Shown here: in pieces, positions 7,285 through 14,646 of the stretch | Numbering within the stretch: position 1 is the first letter of the stretch | Layout: each line of letters begins with the position of its first letter | Made by a program: the position numbers and the translations under genes | The notes under the pieces: generated by a model | Database searches by the model: none | What the model was told of the DNA's origin: nothing | What the model saw: the letters and a program-made list of their open reading frames with translations, nothing else | Virus record (IMG/VR): IMGVR_UViG_3300024950_000032 | Coordinates: 1-64,000 of that record | DNA: 64,000 nt | Direction: 5' to 3' (one strand) | DNA from: a virus

Positions 7285-10200
7285 TTAGGCGACCTCCTTC
7301 ACCTTGAAGATGTCGTTCAATGCCTTCTTGATGTTCTCCTCGATAAACCAGTCGCCGCACTCGAACTGCTTGGCGAAGTTGGGGCCAATCGAGATCGAGC
7401 CCAGCACCGGCACCTTCATCGTCGAGTAGGGCTTGGCGATGCAGTCGTGCTTGATACGCAGGAACTCGACAGCATCGTCCTTGTGCACCGAGGTCACAAG
7501 TTCGTCGTGCACCGGCGCGATGAACCTGGCGTTGAACTTGAACAGTGCGTTGGAGAGCCACAGGCGGGTCATGCCCATCTTGGTCATCTCACCGGCAGAG
7601 CCCTGGATCTGGAAGTTCCAGGCCTGACGCGCCGCACGGTCAGCTGCACCGCGTTCGTCGCTCATCATGGCTTCACGGAGGTGACGGCGTGCACCCATGA
7701 ACGTGGTCGTGTAGCCCAGGCGCTTGGCCTCGTCAGCGGCAGCCTCTGCGGCAACACCAACATCGGGGAACATCTTCTCGCGGGCCGTGAGGAACAGCTC
7801 GGCGTCCTCGAAGCGCATGATCAGCGTCTCGGCCAGCTTCGCGGCCTTGGCACCGTTCTGTGCACCGAAGTTCACGTTCTTGGAGTCCTTGCGGAGGTCG
7901 TCGGCCTTCTTGCCCACCGGGTTCTCCTTGCCCAGGTCACGCAGGATCAGGAACAGGCGGTACTCAGCCTCTTCACGTGTCAGGCCAGCGGCCAGAGCGC
8001 CGCCGTGCTCGGCCATCATCGCGTTGACGAACTCGCTGCCCCACTTCAAGCGCATGGCACCCGCAGCGGTGATGCTGTGGATGTCCTTGAGGTTGTCGCC
8101 GACATAGCAAGCCAGCATGTTCTCGTCCTGCGATTTCTCGGCAGCCAGGCGCAGCTCCTGGCCCACGTAGTCGATGGAGGACACGACAGCGTCGCGGCAG
8201 TGCGGCAGGAAGTTGGCACGGAACTTGACGCCTTCACCCTTCTTCGGCAGCTGCTGCAGGTTGGGGTTGCTCATCGAGTAACGCCGAGTCACAGCGGCAC
8301 ACTGATTGGCGCTGGCGTGGATGCGACCGTCCTTCCAGTGCTTGGCATGCCAGTAGTTCTTGTAGAACAGGCTGCGGCGCGTCATCACCTTCTTCATCAC
8401 GCCGATGGCCTTCAGGGCCGCCTTCGCATCGTCGCTGAGCAGCTCGGCATCGAAGGCCAAGGCCAGGTCAATGGCCGTGTCGTCGGTCTTTGCCTTGGCA
8501 AAGAGGATGTCCAACTCAGTTTGCGTCAGCGTGATGTCGCTGGCACCAGAGCGACGCTTCTTGAACCGGCTCACGGCGTCGGCCAGCTCCGGGCGCTTAA
8601 CGCGCTCGATCACCGTCACGTCGTTGATGCAGCGGATCGGCATCTTCATGTACTTGTAGAGCAACTCCTTCATCTGCTTGGGCGACGCCAGGTCCAGCTT
8701 CGGCTCACCCTTGAAGTAGTCCTTGACCATGGCGTTGATGCCGTTGACGTCGCCGGCATCGATCAGGCCGGCGAGCAGGCGACCACGCCCCGAGTGGTTG
8801 CCCAGCTCGTCGTCTTTGAACTCAGGTTCCTCCACCTGCTGGCGGATCAGCTTGGCCAGCTTGCTCGGCGTGCGCACCTGCGTGACCAGGTCGTTGGTCG
8901 TGAAGATGTTGTAGGCCAACTTGATGTTGGCCGGCGTCAGCTCGGTGATCACCGGGCAGACCGTGCCCTCGAAGCCGGCGTCCATCAGGTACTGACGCAG
9001 GACCGGCCACGCCTTGTCATAGGCCTCGTCATCGGCCTTCTCCATCTCGCGCATGGATTCCAAGCTGAACTCGGTGCCTTGCACGAACGCCAGCGCGGTC
9101 AGGTAGGCCGGATAGGTCTCGACCTCATGGAAAACCGTGTCGGTGTTCTCGATCTCCATCACCGCGACGAAGTGGTTGGCGACGGCGGCGGTGCAGATGC
9201 AGTCGTCAGCGCCGTAGGCCAGCACGTGGCGTGCGGTCAGCTGGTTCATCTTGAGCTGAACCTTGACCATCTCATCGCCGTCGATGTAGTCGATGATCTC
9301 TTGGCCGGGCACCTCTTCCATGATCTCGGGACCCTGGGTCAGCACCTCGTCACCGTAGTGGTCGATCTCGACGTGGCCAGGTTCGTAGGTGCCGGTGCCG
9401 CGCATGACGGTGCCGAACCTGCCGGTGGGCACTGCGACCTGGTCGAACCAGCTGCCGAGCAGCTTGCCCTGGCCGTCCCAGTCGGCACGCTTCAGGGTGC
9501 GCGTCGTCACCGCGTCGTAGGTAACCTGATCGTAGCCAAGCAGGGTCTTGCTCAGGTTCTTCAAGCCACGGCTGCGGTTCTCATCCACGTAGCTGCTGGC
9601 AATGGCCGTGTCGCGGACATTGCGCAGGAAACCGTGATAGAGCTGATCGTCGGCCCAGTCCTCACCCCAGGCGTTGTAGCAGACGGGGAGTTCAAAGCTG
9701 GCGTTATGCACCCAGGTGACTTTGGTCCTGGGCACCATGTCGACGAAGTCACGCACCTGATCCACGGTCAGGTTCTTGACGTCAGCCTCCTCGATGTTGT
9801 CGACCGGGAGGTAGACGGTGTACTGCATGTTCGGCCCGAAGGTCATCTGCAGCGACGTCAGCTCGGAGCCAAAGACGTCCACCACCTTGTCCTCTTTGTC
9901 CTGGGCTTCCAGCCACTCATCGGACTCGGGCGGGGTCGAGGTTTCGACGTCGAGCGTGACCTCGGGCGACTTCATGATGAGGTCGCGTGCCCACTCCAGC
10001 GCCGCAGCGTAGTTCGTCGGCGTGATGAGCTTGACGAGGCCGCCGTGCTTGCGCAGACGCTCGTCCTCGCACTGTGAGCGAGGCTTCACCATGCCCACGC
10101 GCCACTGCAGCGAGCGACGCACGGTGTTGATCTTCTCGACCCACAACCGGCCGCACTCGTAGCTGGTGTAGACCATCTCGGCGCCGTCGATGATGCGCTG

Positions 10201-10926
10201 CAGCTCCTTCAGCTCGCCGACATCCTCGCTGAGCTTGTGCAGCTGCTTCTTGAGGATCAGCTCCTCCATCATCTCCAAGCCGTCGTCACCGAAGGCCGCC
10301 TGCATCTTCAGCCAGGCGCCGTCGCCAAAGCCTTTGGCGCCGGGGATCTTGTCGGTGCCGTCACCCACCAGGGCGATGTAGACGGGGATCAGGCGATGGG
10401 CGAAGTCGCCGAGCGGGTTCTTGTCGAGCTGGCCGGAGCGGTAGTGGTGGATGTCGCCGCCCACCAGCTGGGCCAGGTCCTTGTCGCCAGACACAATCCA
10501 GCGTTCGCCCTTCAGGTACAGCGCCAGGTAGCCGATCACGTCGTCGGCCTCGACGCCGTTGTCCTGCCAGGCGCACTGTGCGCCGAGACCCAGGAACGCA
10601 CTCAGCAGTTGCTCCTTACACAGGTTGAACTGCTCGTACTGCTGGGGCAGGCGGTCACGGCTGGCTTTGTATTCAGGGATCAGGTACTGGCGGCCCTGCT
10701 TCGAGTTCATGCCTTCCATTACGAAGATCATCTGGCGTGGCGTGATGCGCAGATCGTCCATGACACCGATCAGGTGGTTGACTGCGTTCTCGTAGCCGAA
10801 GCCCGCCGAATTGACGAGGACGTCCTTGCCCTTGTCGTCCTGGTAGGTCTTGCCAAACTCCTTGTCCTTGCCGGCCAGGAGGCATGTCCAGACAACGCTG
10901 GAGAGGTCAATGATTGCGCGCTTCAT
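7285..10926 (-). CDS. DNA polymerase I family with fused 5'-nuclease (FEN) domain
   Basis: Main replicative polymerase candidate, 1213 aa. FEN domain at 1-210: EADD (126-129), SGDKD (146-150), GDGTDKIPG (188-196). 3'-5' proofreading exonuclease: LDVETS, with DVE at 326-328. Polymerase: motif A DYVGQELR (Asp919, Glu924), motif B RKDSKNVNFGAQNG (Arg1012, Lys1016, Phe1020), motif C HDE (Asp1141, Glu1142). The motif B Tyr (E. coli Tyr766) is Asn1024. ATG 10926 begins the FEN domain; the 41 codons upstream of it do not look coding. Full FEN-exo-pol fusion is unusual for a phage, where the 5' nuclease is commonly separate. Confidence 0.95.
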   Translation of the reverse strand: MKRAIIDLSSVVWTCLLAGKDKEFGKTYQDDKGKDVLVNSAGFGYENAVNHLIGVMDDLRITPRQMIFVMEGMNSKQGRQYLIPEYKASRDRLPQQYEQFNLCKEQLLSAFLGLGAQCAWQDNGVEADDVIGYLALYLKGERWIVSGDKDLAQLVGGDIHHYRSGQLDKNPLGDFAHRLIPVYIALVGDGTDKIPGAKGFGDGAWLKMQAAFGDDGLEMMEELILKKQLHKLSEDVGELKELQRIIDGAEMVYTSYECGRLWVEKINTVRRSLQWRVGMVKPRSQCEDERLRKHGGLVKLITPTNYAAALEWARDLIMKSPEVTLDVETSTPPESDEWLEAQDKEDKVVDVFGSELTSLQMTFGPNMQYTVYLPVDNIEEADVKNLTVDQVRDFVDMVPRTKVTWVHNASFELPVCYNAWGEDWADDQLYHGFLRNVRDTAIASSYVDENRSRGLKNLSKTLLGYDQVTYDAVTTRTLKRADWDGQGKLLGSWFDQVAVPTGRFGTVMRGTGTYEPGHVEIDHYGDEVLTQGPEIMEEVPGQEIIDYIDGDEMVKVQLKMNQLTARHVLAYGADDCICTAAVANHFVAVMEIENTDTVFHEVETYPAYLTALAFVQGTEFSLESMREMEKADDEAYDKAWPVLRQYLMDAGFEGTVCPVITELTPANIKLAYNIFTTNDLVTQVRTPSKLAKLIRQQVEEPEFKDDELGNHSGRGRLLAGLIDAGDVNGINAMVKDYFKGEPKLDLASPKQMKELLYKYMKMPIRCINDVTVIERVKRPELADAVSRFKKRRSGASDITLTQTELDILFAKAKTDDTAIDLALAFDAELLSDDAKAALKAIGVMKKVMTRRSLFYKNYWHAKHWKDGRIHASANQCAAVTRRYSMSNPNLQQLPKKGEGVKFRANFLPHCRDAVVSSIDYVGQELRLAAEKSQDENMLACYVGDNLKDIHSITAAGAMRLKWGSEFVNAMMAEHGGALAAGLTREEAEYRLFLILRDLGKENPVGKKADDLRKDSKNVNFGAQNGAKAAKLAETLIMRFEDAELFLTAREKMFPDVGVAAEAAADEAKRLGYTTTFMGARRHLREAMMSDERGAADRAARQAWNFQIQGSAGEMTKMGMTRLWLSNALFKFNARFIAPVHDELVTSVHKDDAVEFLRIKHDCIAKPYSTMKVPVLGSISIGPNFAKQFECGDWFIEENIKKALNDIFKVKEVA

Positions 10927-10940
10927 ATCGGTCCTTGTGT

Positions 10941-11210
10941 TCAACGCCGACTCAGGCGTTCCATTGCTGCCGCACAGTCCGTGCAGCGGGTGTTCTTCAT
11001 GGCAATCCGCAGGCGGGCCAGCGGTATCTCCTCGTCGCACTCGACGCACTCGGTGACGAGGTACTCACCCTTGGCGTTGGGTGTCTGCGCCTGCTTGCAC
11101 GCCGCCTGGGTCTGCTCGATAGCCCTGCGGGTGAAGGCCATCTCGATGTCGGTAGCGAGATCGGAGACGTCGGCCGTCTTGTCTGGTTGCTCTTTGTTTG
11201 TATCTGTCAT
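10941..11210 (-). CDS. DksA/TraR-type zinc-finger protein
   Basis: 89 aa ending in a C4 finger, Cys55-x2-Cys58 and Cys76-x2-Cys79, within a TECVECDEEIP...RCTDC context typical of the DksA/TraR family. Such proteins bind the secondary channel of host RNA polymerase and modulate initiation. The short helical N-terminus resembles TraR rather than full DksA. The gene lies 14 nt before the polymerase gene and overlaps the DUF5664 gene by 4 nt. Confidence 0.82.
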   Translation of the reverse strand: MTDTNKEQPDKTADVSDLATDIEMAFTRRAIEQTQAACKQAQTPNAKGEYLVTECVECDEEIPLARLRIAMKNTRCTDCAAAMERLSRR

Positions 11211-11683
11211 TTGGCGGCCTGATCTGCGATTTCTTGCGTGTCTGCGATGGTGAAGTGGCGAGGGGCATCGAGGTGTGCGTACTGCGCCTTGATCCTCTCC
11301 ATCTTGCTCAGGACGAACGCATAGGTGTCCGCTAGCCCAACGACGGGGGGGCGATCATCAATCAGCTTGCCGGCTGCCTTGGCGTCCAGCAGGATGGCGC
11401 AGCACGCCATGATGTTGGCAAGGTGGTGCGTCTCGTCGACATCGTCCAGCTCCTCCCCGCTCATGTACTTGTCCATGTGGCGCTGCATGGCCGACAGGTA
11501 GATGGAGCTGCGCACACCGGCGCTACGCCAGTTCCAGGCACCGTACTTGACGAGGCCGGCGAACTGAGCCAGCGCCCAATGCGCCTTGGCAATGGGAGAG
11601 CAGAGCCAGAGCGGCACCCGCGTGACAGCGGCAGCGTCTTTGGGGTTTGTCGGCTTGGTAGCAGCGACCGGGTTCATCGACAT
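11207..11683 (-). CDS. DUF5664 / dATP-dGTP diphosphohydrolase-like protein (MazZ-type)
   Basis: 158 aa with the characteristic order NPKD (13-16), LVKYGAWNWR, RHMDKY, GEELDD and a HHLANI segment, which match the family I know as DUF5664 or the dATP/dGTP diphosphohydrolase N-terminal domain. Known members include MazZ, which helps phages with 2-aminoadenine genomes adjust purine dNTP pools. No PurZ or DatZ is seen in this window, so ordinary dNTP-pool housecleaning is the safer reading. ATG 11683 has AGGA 8 nt upstream. Confidence 0.72.
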   Translation of the reverse strand: MSMNPVAATKPTNPKDAAAVTRVPLWLCSPIAKAHWALAQFAGLVKYGAWNWRSAGVRSSIYLSAMQRHMDKYMSGEELDDVDETHHLANIMACCAILLDAKAAGKLIDDRPPVVGLADTYAFVLSKMERIKAQYAHLDAPRHFTIADTQEIADQAAK

Positions 11684-11686
11684 AGG

Positions 11687-12616
11687 TCAGTTCCTGAGTG
11701 CTTCATTGAGTTCAATGAGTTGATGGACACCATCGGTTTTAGTCTCCTGAGACCGCGTGGCTTGGAGCGAACGGAGGTTCTTGATGGCCAGCTCACGGGC
11801 GGCGCTGTCGTAGACGACACGGCGTGGCTTGACCAGCCAGACGGGTGCGCGACCGGGCTGGAAGTGCGGGTCAAGCAGGTTCTTGAGCGGCTGGGTCGGG
11901 AAGTTCTTGGAGCGCATGATCAGGTGCTCTGCGCGCTCCCAGTCGCTGGGGCCGGCGAGGTCCAAGGTGGTGTAGGGCACCAGGTCGAACAGCTCCGTGA
12001 TCTTGGGCGACGCCCCGGCCGACGCCGCAGCCCCCAGGATGAGCGCAATCGCCGCAGCCTGGTCGGGGTAGAGCCCGGTGAGGTAGCGACGCAGGGCGCC
12101 GAGCTTGGCGTCGCGCACGACCGCCAGCGGCTTGCAGAGCCCCGCCAGCGCCGGCAGGAACTTCATGCGCCGGCGTATGACCTGGCGACCATTCAGCACC
12201 GCCGAGCGGGTGACGCCGAACTCGTCGCGGCCCAGTCGCAGCTTGATGTAGCGCTGGGTGGTGTCAAGCTCTCCGAAGTGCATGGAGGCGATGACCAGGA
12301 ACTGGATTTCGATCTCGTGCCCGAAGGGGACATGAGGCATCGCCAGCTTTGCTGCAGCCCTGAAGTCCTGGGCGCTGCCCTGGGCGACCATGTCCCACAG
12401 GTGGCGGAACTCACCGACAGTGAAGCTGTCGCGGCGATAGGCCAGGGCAGGAAGCCCCTGCAGGGTCTGGCCGCGCCAGGTGATGTTGTCGACGAAGAGC
12501 GGGCATCCAGCGATGCTGTCGTGCGGCTCGTAGGTGACGGTAATGGACCCCGCCGACTCAATCAGATCGCGCTGAGTGAGCAGGGCGAAGTCAGTGAATA
12601 TGGTGGGTTGGGTCAT
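11687..12616 (-). CDS. phage protein of unknown function (309 aa)
   Basis: No family recognised. A mixed alpha/beta protein with no signal peptide or membrane segment; basic clusters (RRRMKF, KPRRVV) suggest nucleic-acid contact. ATG 12616 has no Shine-Dalgarno sequence: a rho-independent terminator ends about 5 nt upstream, so translation may depend on readthrough or antitermination. It sits between a replication exonuclease block and the DUF5664 gene. Confidence 0.72.
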   Translation of the reverse strand: MTQPTIFTDFALLTQRDLIESAGSITVTYEPHDSIAGCPLFVDNITWRGQTLQGLPALAYRRDSFTVGEFRHLWDMVAQGSAQDFRAAAKLAMPHVPFGHEIEIQFLVIASMHFGELDTTQRYIKLRLGRDEFGVTRSAVLNGRQVIRRRMKFLPALAGLCKPLAVVRDAKLGALRRYLTGLYPDQAAAIALILGAAASAGASPKITELFDLVPYTTLDLAGPSDWERAEHLIMRSKNFPTQPLKNLLDPHFQPGRAPVWLVKPRRVVYDSAARELAIKNLRSLQATRSQETKTDGVHQLIELNEALRN

Positions 12617-12621
12617 GTCGT

Positions 12622-12644
12622 AAAAACAGCCCCTGGTGGGGCTG
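12622..12644 (-). terminator. rho-independent terminator
   Basis: On the minus strand CAGCCCC - ACCA - GGGGCTG (12644-12627) forms a perfect 7-bp stem followed by TTTTT (12626-12622). It follows the 73-aa gene and almost touches the start codon of the 309-aa gene. Confidence 0.8.
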
Positions 12645-12664
12645 TCTCACAGATGAGCTACCGA

Positions 12665-12886
12665 TCAGGCAGCTTCAGCAGCGGCCGGCTGCTTCTCCAC
12701 CCACGCCAGGTAGGCGCAGATGTTGTTGATGGCCTTGGTGGCGTTGGCCTTGACCAGACCGGAGTCAGCCAGGAACTTGTCCAGCTTTGCCGAGTTCTTC
12801 AGGAAGTACTCGTGGGCCTCGGCTTCCGATTGCGTGTCGAAACGCTTGTTGTCGCTGGTGACGTACTTGGTGACTGCTTGAACCAT
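12665..12886 (-). CDS. small phage protein (73 aa)
   Basis: Contains KYVTSDNKRFDTQSEAEAHE, resembling short phage domains that carry a D-G/N-K-x-F-x-T-x-x-E-A pattern. The rest is helical with an Ala-rich tail. No enzymatic motif. ATG 12886 has AGAGGT 5-6 nt upstream. It is followed by a good terminator, so it is probably the last gene of the transcript that begins with the exonuclease. Confidence 0.68.
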   Translation of the reverse strand: MVQAVTKYVTSDNKRFDTQSEAEAHEYFLKNSAKLDKFLADSGLVKANATKAINNICAYLAWVEKQPAAAEAA

Positions 12887-12906
12887 GGTGAACCTCTGTG
12901 GTTGGG

Positions 12907-13581
12907 TTAGGAACGGGTGAGAAGAGCTTCTCGGAGATCAGGGTCGAGGCTGTCGGCCTTTTCAAGCAGCCACTTGACGTAGCTCCCTGGAAGGTCACGC
13001 AGCGACGTACCCTTGTGCTTGCCAAACGGCAACTTGGAGTCGAGCGAGACAGGTTGGCGGCACAGGTCGAGAAGACCTTGCAGACCAATGCCACGCTCGT
13101 TGGCGACCATGCGCATCAAGCTGAGGCAGGTGATCACGTCACCCATGGCGCGGTGAGCCGGGCCAGCCTCAAGTCTGTAGGTGTAGCGCAGGGTCTGCAG
13201 CTTGTGATCCTCTGCAAGCGGCCACAGGATGCGGGCCAGCTTGAGGGTGTCGATCGTGCGGTAGGTATCGGGCAGGTAGGGCTCGATCATGCGGCAGTCG
13301 AAGGGCACGTTGTGGCCGGCAACGATCAGATCGCGGCGATCGAATGGGAGGTCGTTGGCCTCCATGAACTGCTTGAGGGTGGGCTTGTCGGCCACCATCT
13401 CGTCGGTGATGTGGTGGATGCCCATGGCCGAGGGGCTGATGAGGCGCTCGGGGTTGATCAGGCTTTCCAGTTCACCGATGACTTCCAGGTTCTCATCGAT
13501 CTGGAGAATGCCGATGTCGCAGACGCCGCCCTGGAGGCTGGCCGTCTCGGTATCGAAGATGTAGGCGTCGAGTTGGGACAT
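12907..13581 (-). CDS. DEDDh 3'-5' exonuclease (ExoX/DnaQ-like) with DUF3820-type tail
   Basis: 224 aa. Exonuclease motifs: DTE (10-12), HNVPFD (90-95) and HRAMGD (143-148, His143 and Asp148), defining a DEDDh exonuclease. The C-terminus carries LPFGKHKG (184-191) and a Trp/Leu-rich segment like the small DUF3820 domain found behind ExoX-type enzymes. Likely role: ssDNA trimming in repair or recombination. ATG 13581 lacks a visible ribosome site and follows a long stem-loop, which could control it. Confidence 0.88.
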   Translation of the reverse strand: MSQLDAYIFDTETASLQGGVCDIGILQIDENLEVIGELESLINPERLISPSAMGIHHITDEMVADKPTLKQFMEANDLPFDRRDLIVAGHNVPFDCRMIEPYLPDTYRTIDTLKLARILWPLAEDHKLQTLRYTYRLEAGPAHRAMGDVITCLSLMRMVANERGIGLQGLLDLCRQPVSLDSKLPFGKHKGTSLRDLPGSYVKWLLEKADSLDPDLREALLTRS

Positions 13582-13616
13582 GTGCTGTGGTGGTGGTTGT
13601 GGGGTGTCTCTTTGAA

Positions 13617-13660
13617 CACCCTCAGCAAGTGGGTCAGGTCAAACCACCTTGCTGAAGGTG
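13617..13660. other. long imperfect stem-loop upstream of the exonuclease gene
   Basis: Two arms, CACC-TCAGCAAG-TGG and CCA-CTTGCTGA-GGTG in minus sense, can pair over about 16 bp with one wobble and one bulge, closing a loop of about 10 nt that contains TTTGACC. It fills most of the 153-nt gap between the 261-aa protein and the exonuclease. No ORF is seen in the gap. It may be a leader structure, an RNA-stability element or a small RNA. Confidence 0.5.
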
Positions 13661-13734
13661 CCCGTTTTGTATTGCGGCGGGCCACCGCACCGATCTACTA
13701 CCGCCGCAGGATCGCGGGAGCGGCGGCAGCAGAT

Positions 13735-14520
13735 TTAGGCTGCGGTCGGGTTCTTCGGGGAGAAGGTGGCCACACCCCACTTGGTGGAGCCGTTGACCTT
13801 CTTCTCTTGCTTGGCGAACACGACATTGCTGTCGGGGATGCCACGCGCCTTGCGGACGCCGCTTTCCAGCAGGTAACGACCCCACTGCGCTGCGCTGGTG
13901 GGAGCCAGCGACAGTTGGTGGATCTGCTGGGCGTCGGGGTCCACATCGCCCTTGTCTTCCGACCACAGGAGCTGGGCATACACCTCGATGTACTGCTTCA
14001 CGTCGGCCTTGGCATAGCCTTCGTTCTTGAGGTGCTGCAGGTAGGCAGCCAGGTCGCCGCCGCCGTTCTTGATCGACTTGCCGTCGTAGCTGGTACGGAT
14101 CAGCTTGTCGGCTTCCTTGTTGTTCTGCTCACCAGTCACGGCCAGCCAGACGTAGTTCCAGGACAGAACTTCGATCTTGACGACCTTGCCCAAGTCCTTG
14201 TCCTGGTCGATGGAGAAGCCGTCCAGACCCACCGTGATACGGGGGAAGGTGCCAATGCTCATCGATTCCAAGTCGGACTGGGCGATCTGGTTTTGCAGGC
14301 TCTTCAGGAGCGTGCCGCCACCGGAGAAGAGGCCCAACGCGGAGTTGGCCTTCTGGACCACGGCAGTGGTGCCTTCCACCTTGGCGGTGGGGGTAGCGGC
14401 CACCGTCTCGGCAGCGGGGGACGCCGTCGTGGTCGCGGTGGTTTCGGTGTCGTCGGTCTCAAAGGCACCGGCTTGGGTAGCGGTGTCTGCGGCGGTGTCT
14501 GCGGGCTTGCGGAGTGCCAT
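13735..14520 (-). CDS. possible single-stranded DNA-binding/replication accessory protein
   Basis: 261 aa: a Thr/Ala-rich disordered N-terminus (about 1-55), then a compact domain with beta-strand-rich text (FPRITVGLDGFSID, KVVKIEVLSWNYVWLAVTGE). No catalytic motif is seen. It is encoded just downstream of the primase-helicase and upstream of an exonuclease, where phages commonly keep their SSB; that placement is the basis for the suggestion. ATG 14520 has AGGA 6 nt upstream. Confidence 0.55.
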   Translation of the reverse strand: MALRKPADTAADTATQAGAFETDDTETTATTTASPAAETVAATPTAKVEGTTAVVQKANSALGLFSGGGTLLKSLQNQIAQSDLESMSIGTFPRITVGLDGFSIDQDKDLGKVVKIEVLSWNYVWLAVTGEQNNKEADKLIRTSYDGKSIKNGGGDLAAYLQHLKNEGYAKADVKQYIEVYAQLLWSEDKGDVDPDAQQIHQLSLAPTSAAQWGRYLLESGVRKARGIPDSNVVFAKQEKKVNGSTKWGVATFSPKNPTAA

Positions 14521-14646
14521 GATGTTTCCTAAGTTAAAAGAATGTCAAAGATAGAGCTAAGGTCATTACTCAACGTCGTCCCACTCAAACAACAAGAGGA
14601 CACCGTGGGACGCGAGTGTCGTCCTGATTTACAAAAGTGTCAATAG
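14521..14646 (-). promoter_or_regulatory. 126-nt intergenic leader with two TTGACA boxes
   Basis: Minus-strand TTGACA occurs just after the primase stop (14643-14638, followed by CTTTTG) and again nearer the 261-aa gene (TTGACATTC). With a 17-nt spacer the first has only GACACT as a -10, so promoter strength is doubtful. No credible ORF is seen here. Confidence 0.3.

Noticed and set aside
7447-10077. Long plus-strand open frame opposite the polymerase gene (876 codons)
   Set aside because: GC-rich antisense shadow: the minus-strand polymerase has all motifs, while this frame has no recognisable domain and matches third-position bias of the opposite gene. Similar plus-strand frames across 1-44 kb are rejected for the same reason.
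11207-11683. 2-aminoadenine (Z) genome system
   Set aside because: DUF5664/MazZ-like alone is not enough; no PurZ or DatZ is visible in the window, so no claim is made beyond a hypothesis.
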